Shown here one piece after another: positions 20,188 through 24,135 of a stretch of 24,135 bases of DNA. The notes below the pieces were generated by a model. It saw only the letters and a program-made list of their open reading frames with translations. It ran no database searches and was not told the origin of the DNA. Position numbers and translations under genes: made by a program. Numbering within the stretch: position 1 is the stretch's first letter; every line of letters begins with the position of its first letter. Location of the stretch: the NCBI GenBank assembly GCA_046074645.1, contig JBJTOP010000373.1, positions 1 through 24,135 of the forward strand. Direction: 5' to 3'. Origin of the DNA: SXXK01 sp046074645. Lineage in GTDB: Bacteria; Planctomycetota; Planctomycetia; Planctomycetales; Planctomycetaceae.

Positions 20188-20194
20188 TACCCTT

Positions 20195-22348
20195 ATGCCT
20201 GAGACGCTCAATTCACATCCCGCGGAAGATTCAGCCGCCATCGCAATCCCACCCGGCCACGTCGCCGCCGATCGGCTGCTGACCCCGGTTCAGTACGTCC
20301 GCGGCATCGGCCCCCAGCGCGCTGCCCTGCTTCGCAACCTGCAGATCGAAACCGCCCGCGATCTGCTCTTTCACATCCCCACCGACATCCACGACTTCTC
20401 CAGTCTCAAACCTGTTCCACAGCTCCTGCCCGATACCCTTCAGGCCGTTCAGGGTATCGTCGTCGATCGCGATTCCCGCTCCACCCAGCGCGGCGGTTGC
20501 CTCGTGGGTATCCTTCTGAACTGCGACGGTCACTTCGTCCGCGGACTCTGGTTCAACCAGCCATGGATGGTTAACCGCTATCAGCTCGGAGACCGCCTGC
20601 TCTTTCACGGCAAACCCCGCCGCCGCGCCGCTCGCTGGGAATTCAGCACCCCCGAAGTCCACGTCCTGCCCACCGACGAAGACTCCGAAGACCGCACCGG
20701 TGTGCTCCCCCGCTACCCACTCACCGACGGCATCCGTATGGACGCCATGCGCCGACTCACGCGCGCCGCCGTTGAACACTGTGCCGATTGCCTCATCGAT
20801 CCGCTCCCGGTCCACTTCCGCCAACAGCACAAACTCCCGGAACGCGCCCCCGCCATCCGCGCCCTTCATATCCCTCAGGACCGCCTCCAGTGGGAACAGG
20901 CCCGACACCGCGTGCTCTTCGACGATCTCCTCGAATTCCAGCTGGGGCTCGCTCTTCGCCGACACTCCTCCCGACAGCTCCAGTCCGCTCCAATCCCCGT
21001 CTCCGCCCAGATCGATGCCCGCATCCGCCGACTGTTCAGCTTCCGCTTCACCCCCGGACAGGACGAATCCGTTCGCCAGATCGTCGCTGATCTCAACCGA
21101 CCTCAACCCATGCACCGGCTCCTCCAGGCCGATGTCGGCGCCGGAAAAACCGCCATCGCTGTCTACGCACTGCTCGCTGCCATCGCCGCCGGCCGACAGG
21201 CCGTTCTTATGGCCCCCACCGAAGTCCTCGCCACTCAGCACTGGGAAACGCTCGATCAACTCCTCAGCGCCAGCCGGGTCACCCGCTGCCTGCTCCTCGG
21301 CGGACTCCCCGCCGCCCGACGCCGCGAACTCCTCAGCGGAATCGCCGAAGGCTCCATGCAGCTCATCATCGGCACACAGGCACTCATCCAGGACGCCATC
21401 AGGTTCGCCCGCCTGGGCGTCGCCGTCATCGACGAACAACACCGCTTCGGCGTTCGCCAGCGCGCCGGATTTTCCGGTTCAACCCACTCCAGCGACGGAC
21501 TCAGCCCCCATGTGCTTGTCATGACCGCCACTCCAATCCCCCGCAGCCTCTGCCTCACCCAATTCGGTGATCTCGACGTATCCATCATCAAAGATCTCCC
21601 TCCCGGTCGACAAAAAGTCGTCACCGCCAAAGTCAGCTCCCCCACAGAACTCAGCAAAGTCTGGAATTTCCTCCGCCAGCAAATCAGTCAGGGACGCCAG
21701 GCCTACGTCGTCTGCCCCCGCGTCGAAGGACAGTCCGAAGACGATGCCGCCTCCGCCGAAGCCGTCTTCCAGCGCCTCCGCATCCACGAACTTGCCGGAC
21801 TTTCCATCGATCTCCTCCACGGCCGCATGGACCGCGAACATCGCCATGATGTCATGGACAAATTCCGCGAAGGCGCCACTCAGGTGCTTGTCTCCACCAC
21901 TGTCATCGAAGTCGGCGTCAACATTCCCAACGCCACCATCATGGTCATCCAGCAGGCCGAACGCTTCGGCATCGCTCAGCTCCACCAGCTCCGCGGACGC
22001 ATCTGCCGCGGGCGCCATCAGGGCTACTGCTTCCTGCTCTCAGACGCCGAATCCCCTGAAGCCAACAGCCGCCTCAAAGCACTCGAACAATCCTCCGACG
22101 GCTTTGAACTTGCCGAAACCGACGCCCGACTCCGCGGCCCCGGCGATATCCTCGGACTCCGACAAAGCGGCGCAATGCCGCTCCGCTGCGCCGACCCCGT
22201 CCGCGACCTCGAACTCCTCCAAACCGCCCGCAACATCGCTCAGGATCTCGTCGATTCCGGCGAATTCAACCTCCCCGCCTTCGCCAACCTCCGCCTGACC
22301 GTTCTCGATCGCTTCGCCGGACTCCTCGACCTCCCACGCAGCGGCTGA
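20195..22348 (+). CDS. recG: ATP-dependent DNA helicase RecG
   Basis: This is a 717-residue branch-migration helicase of superfamily 2, which remodels stalled forks and Holliday junctions. The N-terminal wedge region begins at TPVQYVRGIGPQRAALLRNL. The Walker A motif is ADVGAGKT (about 312-319), DEQHRFG (413-419) is the family's DEAD-like box, and VMTATPIPRSL is motif III. In the second lobe, STTVIEVGVNIPNAT and QLHQLRGRICRG carry motifs V and VI. The C-terminus ARLRGPGDILGLRQSG is also typical of RecG. I chose ATG 20195 because the length then fits the family (about 690-720) and the promoter sits just before it. An in-phase extension to 19985 would add 70 residues without RecG homology. The third codon position is very C-rich, a sign of a long-resident gene. 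Confidence 0.95.
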   Translation: MPETLNSHPAEDSAAIAIPPGHVAADRLLTPVQYVRGIGPQRAALLRNLQIETARDLLFHIPTDIHDFSSLKPVPQLLPDTLQAVQGIVVDRDSRSTQRGGCLVGILLNCDGHFVRGLWFNQPWMVNRYQLGDRLLFHGKPRRRAARWEFSTPEVHVLPTDEDSEDRTGVLPRYPLTDGIRMDAMRRLTRAAVEHCADCLIDPLPVHFRQQHKLPERAPAIRALHIPQDRLQWEQARHRVLFDDLLEFQLGLALRRHSSRQLQSAPIPVSAQIDARIRRLFSFRFTPGQDESVRQIVADLNRPQPMHRLLQADVGAGKTAIAVYALLAAIAAGRQAVLMAPTEVLATQHWETLDQLLSASRVTRCLLLGGLPAARRRELLSGIAEGSMQLIIGTQALIQDAIRFARLGVAVIDEQHRFGVRQRAGFSGSTHSSDGLSPHVLVMTATPIPRSLCLTQFGDLDVSIIKDLPPGRQKVVTAKVSSPTELSKVWNFLRQQISQGRQAYVVCPRVEGQSEDDAASAEAVFQRLRIHELAGLSIDLLHGRMDREHRHDVMDKFREGATQVLVSTTVIEVGVNIPNATIMVIQQAERFGIAQLHQLRGRICRGRHQGYCFLLSDAESPEANSRLKALEQSSDGFELAETDARLRGPGDILGLRQSGAMPLRCADPVRDLELLQTARNIAQDLVDSGEFNLPAFANLRLTVLDRFAGLLDLPRSG

Positions 22349-22404
22349 TTCCCGCTGTCAATGCCGCTTCCACGAAAAACCGGCAATTTCTGCCGAATCC
22401 CCCG

Positions 22405-22433
22405 TTGACCCCAGCAAATCTCGCGCCTAGCAT
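22405..22433 (+). promoter_or_regulatory. Sigma70-like promoter of csrA
   Basis: TTGACC (22405-22410) and TAGCAT (22428-22433) are spaced by 17 bases. Transcription would start near 22440, giving a leader of about 36 bases that contains AAAGGA at 22464-22469, six bases from the csrA ATG. A GGA inside the leader is also the core of CsrA binding sites, so self-repression is possible. Confidence 0.55.
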
Positions 22434-22475
22434 GAAAATAACAAGTCCGAACTCAAAGAATCGAAAGGATTCGTC

Positions 22476-22703
22476 ATGCTGGTACTCTCAAGGAAGGTCA
22501 ACCAAAGCATCGTGATCAACGGGAACATCACCGTGACTGTCGTCGAAATCCGCGGCGACAACGTCAGACTCGGCGTCCAGGCGCCACGCGAAGTGTCCGT
22601 TCACCGCGAAGAAATCCTTCAGGCCATTCTTAACGAAGAAAGTCTGAAGTCCCCCCTGCCCAATTCCGAAAAATCCAGCCAGCCGCAGCCAGCTTTGAAT
22701 TGA
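22476..22703 (+). CDS. csrA: Carbon storage regulator CsrA, post-transcriptional RNA-binding regulator
   Basis: This 75-residue protein starts MLVLSRKVNQSIVI, the hallmark of CsrA. Conserved features are L4 and R6 in strand 1, RLGVQAPREVSVHREE (31-46) and R44, the main RNA contact, in the last strand. The C-terminal tail after about residue 55 is Ser/Pro-rich and variable. CsrA dimers bind GGA motifs in mRNA leaders and block or stabilise translation of carbon-storage, motility and other genes. The gene has its own promoter and Shine-Dalgarno (AAAGGA). It lies between recG and tRNA-Glu, and no fliW is in the window. Confidence is high because the N-terminus is diagnostic. Confidence 0.95.
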   Translation: MLVLSRKVNQSIVINGNITVTVVEIRGDNVRLGVQAPREVSVHREEILQAILNEESLKSPLPNSEKSSQPQPALN

Positions 22704-22728
22704 ATTCCCTGCCCTGCTCGGCTACACT
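22700..22728 (+). promoter_or_regulatory. Promoter of tRNA-Glu
   Basis: TTGAAT (22700-22705) and TACACT (22723-22728) are spaced by 17 bases, placing transcription start about 6 bases before the tRNA. The -35 overlaps the end of csrA. Confidence 0.5.
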
Positions 22729-22740
22729 CGTCCGCCCAAC

Positions 22741-22815
22741 GGCCCCATCGTCTAGTTAGGTCCAGGACATCGGATTTTCATTCCGGTAACAGGGGTTCAA
22801 ATCCCCTTGGGGTCA
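22741..22815 (+). tRNA. tRNA-Glu (anticodon TTC)
   Basis: A cloverleaf can be drawn by hand. The acceptor GGCCCCA pairs with TGGGGTC (22808-22814), with discriminator A at 22815. The anticodon stem TCGGA/TCCGG surrounds loop TTTTCAT, so the anticodon is TTC, reading GAA/GAG. The T-arm is AGGGG-TTCAAAT-CCCCT. The 3' CCA is not encoded. The sequence resembles E. coli tRNA-Glu in its D-arm and T-arm. Confidence 0.95.
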
Positions 22816-22818
22816 AAC

Positions 22819-22851
22819 CCTGATTCTGCTCTCGCGTAATCAGGTTTTTTT
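22819..22851 (+). terminator. Intrinsic terminator after tRNA-Glu
   Basis: CCTGATT (22819-22825) pairs with AATCAGG (22838-22844) across a 12-base loop, followed immediately by seven T's (22845-22851). It begins 4 bases after the tRNA. Confidence 0.75.
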
Positions 22852-22918
22852 GTTGCCCGTCCCCTTCTCAACTCCCACCGCTCCCGCTTGTCACACCCGT
22901 TCCCACAACTGAACCCGC

Positions 22919-22947
22919 TTGCCAGACACCCCCGCGTCTGTTAAAAT
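22919..22947 (+). promoter_or_regulatory. Promoter of tRNA-Arg
   Basis: TTGCCA (22919-22924), a 17-base spacer and TAAAAT (22942-22947) make a strong sigma70-like promoter. Transcription would begin near 22954, giving a leader of about 43 bases before the tRNA. Confidence 0.6.
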
Positions 22948-22996
22948 TCCGACCCCGCGGTAACCCACCGCCATCTGCCCGTGTCCTGCTCCGCAC

Positions 22997-23070
<74 letters not shown>

Positions 23071-23075
23071 GTTTC

Positions 23076-23119
23076 AACAGCCGCAATGACTTACCACAAG
23101 TCTCTGCGGCTGTTTTTTT
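23076..23119 (+). terminator. Intrinsic terminator after tRNA-Arg
   Basis: AACAGCCGCA (23076-23085) pairs perfectly over 10 bases with TGCGGCTGTT (23105-23114), followed by a T-run to 23119. It lies 5 bases after the tRNA and is a strong, clear rho-independent terminator. Confidence 0.85.
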
Positions 23120-23454
23120 GCGCCCATCGGGAGGGCGAAGTTCCACCTGAGCTGGCCCAGCCGCCCTGCACGCCCGCAACGTCTCTGCAGCCTGGCGGAC
23201 CCCGCCGCGACTGCTGTCGGTCCAGCGGAAGCCGAGCAGCCCGCTGGCTGGCATCGTCTGCCCCCGACCGCCAGCGTATCTTCTCTGCCAGCCCGAACGG
23301 GCGTCTTGCCGGGACGTACTCTGTCGGTTGTGGGACACCCGTGACACTCAACGGCCTTTGTGTGCCATTTTTTCGATAAAGTGGCCCACAATTCTGCTTG
23401 TGTGCCACCGCAAAATCGCCTCTTTCCACCGTGCAGCGTGTGGTTGCAGTTTTG
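23120..23454. other. Intergenic region between tRNA-Arg and the PIN-domain gene
   Basis: About 335 bases with no supported gene. A minus-strand frame covering 22868-23347 also runs antisense through the tRNA and is spurious. The only repeat is TTGTGTGCCA at 23358-23367 and 23398-23407, with period 40, in a locally AT-richer patch. Confidence 0.45.
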
Positions 23455-23850
23455 TTACCGTTTCGGCACGAAGGCAAATTTGGTGTGGCGTCTGACGATG
23501 GCGGTGTCGAAGGTGGCGAACTGGTGGCATCCCTGATTCTGGCTTGCGCTGACCAGCAGTTCGCCGGACAGGTCGGCACCGCGACGCAGGGCACTGATGG
23601 CTTGTCGAATTCGATCTTCGTCTTCAAACCGCAGGTTGTGAATCTGCAGAAGACGTGCGAACGTATCGGCGATCTCGCTGTGAGTCCAGTCATAGAGGCT
23701 GGACAGCACCCAGTAAGCCTCGACAAGCACGAGATCGGCGATGAAGAATGTGGCTGATCTGCGAGTCAGCAGATTCATTGTGGCCCGATACTGTGCCTCA
23801 TCATCACGTGTGAGGTATCGGATAAGAATATTTGTGTCGAGTCCAATCAT
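23455..23850 (-). CDS. PIN-domain ribonuclease toxin, VapC-like
   Basis: This 131-residue protein has the length and pattern of VapC toxins, which cut RNA using Mg2+ bound by acidic residues. Visible residues are D5 in MIGLDTNILIRYL, E44 in LVLVEAYWVL, and D115 in FATFDTAI. The third acidic site, usually the second D of a D-F-A-D block, reads ADLSGELL (92-99). D93 is kept, but the expected second Asp is Gly96 with Glu97 beside it. Activity may be altered or the Glu may substitute. Its ATG overlaps the stop of a short upstream frame by 4 bases, as expected for an antitoxin-toxin pair. Signs of VapBC: size, PIN motifs and coupling. Confidence 0.82.
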   Translation of the reverse strand: MIGLDTNILIRYLTRDDEAQYRATMNLLTRRSATFFIADLVLVEAYWVLSSLYDWTHSEIADTFARLLQIHNLRFEDEDRIRQAISALRRGADLSGELLVSASQNQGCHQFATFDTAIVRRHTKFAFVPKR

Positions 23851-23975
23851 CGCGGTGATGTCCGGAGTCTTTTTGCGGCACCGGACTGGACGGCGGCCTG
23901 AATCTGCTGATCAGACACCGGTTTGCGCGGACGTTTGACGGGAAAGATGTCTGCCAGCTCTTCTGCTGCCACCAC
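23847..23975 (-). CDS. Short antitoxin-like frame overlapping vapC, probably truncated
   Basis: A minus-strand frame ends with a TGA that overlaps the vapC ATG (ATGA at 23847-23850). With a GTG start at 23975 it encodes 42 residues beginning VVAAEELADIFPVKRP, then KPVSDQQIQAAVQSGA, a basic, helical tail like the toxin-binding end of antitoxins. The frame is open upstream only to a TGA about 15 codons before the GTG, with no ATG and no clear Shine-Dalgarno. No DNA-binding fold (AbrB, RHH, Phd) is visible. It may be a minimal antitoxin, the remnant of a longer one, or coincidence. Confidence 0.4.
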   Translation of the reverse strand: MVAAEELADIFPVKRPRKPVSDQQIQAAVQSGAAKRLRTSPR

Positions 23976-24135
23976 ATCAAGTCCAAAGCGAGCCCGGTTA
24001 AGTAGGATGGAGGGTGATTCAGTTCAGCCTGATTCTGCTGGGGCTTCTTCGATTGGGGCTTTACAGGGCCAAGTCGGTGTTCTGGGTGAGCTCTGTGTGG
24101 AAACTAAGGTCTATGCATCATCTGCGATTGGTCTA
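23976..24135. other. Right end of window, no supported gene
   Basis: I see no convincing coding frame, RNA or repeat here. If the antitoxin-like frame is a remnant, its missing 5' part would have lain in this direction, but an in-frame TGA blocks it. Confidence 0.4.

Larger units (their letters stand above)
19573..20194. other. Divergent gltB-recG intergenic region
   Basis: About 620 bases separate the two divergent genes. It holds the inverted repeat beside the gltB start and the recG promoter. Open frames on both strands cross it but show no domain. One plus-strand frame, open from 19985, enters recG in phase and encodes a Cys-rich stretch (TCEKHGCTDCSDPNSC). I see no RNA gene. A GATAAT-like -10 for gltB lies at 19672-19677 on the minus strand, without a good -35. 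Confidence 0.45.

Noticed and set aside
20231..21442. Long minus-strand open frame (403 codons) inside recG
   Set aside because: It is a by-product of the C-rich third positions of recG. The product is Gly/Ala/Glu-rich without motifs, while recG has all helicase motifs.

Overview
The window looks like a chromosomal segment of a Planctomycetota bacterium. This is inferred from GC-rich coding DNA, a very large FG-GAP/ASPIC protein with a TPR N-terminus, a deoxyhypusine-synthase-like gene, a formylglycine-generating-enzyme-like lipoprotein or secreted protein, and REP-like 'GGTGCATGGCACC' repeats. No 16S or other decisive marker is present, so the phylum call is an inference.

Layout. (1) 178-4586, plus strand: a two-gene unit with a 4-base ATGA overlap. 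It encodes a caspase-fold protease (C14) and a 1025-residue protein that fuses two trypsin-like serine proteases to an EndoG/NUC1-type DNA/RNA nuclease. It reads as a protease cascade ending in a nuclease, and is the strongest candidate for an undescribed defence or cell-suicide module here. (2) 4539-13314, minus strand: seven co-directional genes. In order of transcription they are a double-ACT protein, a GcvH-like lipoyl carrier, a two-cluster ferredoxin, a deoxyhypusine-synthase-like enzyme, the TPR/FG-GAP/ASPIC protein, a class IV aminotransferase and a halogenase-like flavoprotein. The first three are nearly contiguous and probably work together. The last two overlap by 4 bases and have their own upstream direct repeat. 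(3) 13842-14816, plus: an FGE-fold protein lacking the catalytic cysteines, preceded by a REP-like tandem repeat. (4) 14989-19572, minus: full-length glutamate synthase large subunit (gltB), without gltD beside it. (5) 20195-22703, plus: recG and csrA, with recognisable sigma70-like promoters. (6) 22741-23119: tRNA-Glu(TTC) and tRNA-Arg(ACG), each with a promoter and an intrinsic terminator. (7) 23455-23975, minus: a VapC-like PIN toxin with a short, probably truncated, antitoxin-like frame overlapping its start.

Housekeeping genes (gltB, recG, csrA, tRNAs) occupy the right half. The left half carries accessory or lineage-specific genes. All functional statements come from motifs read by eye; no database search was run.
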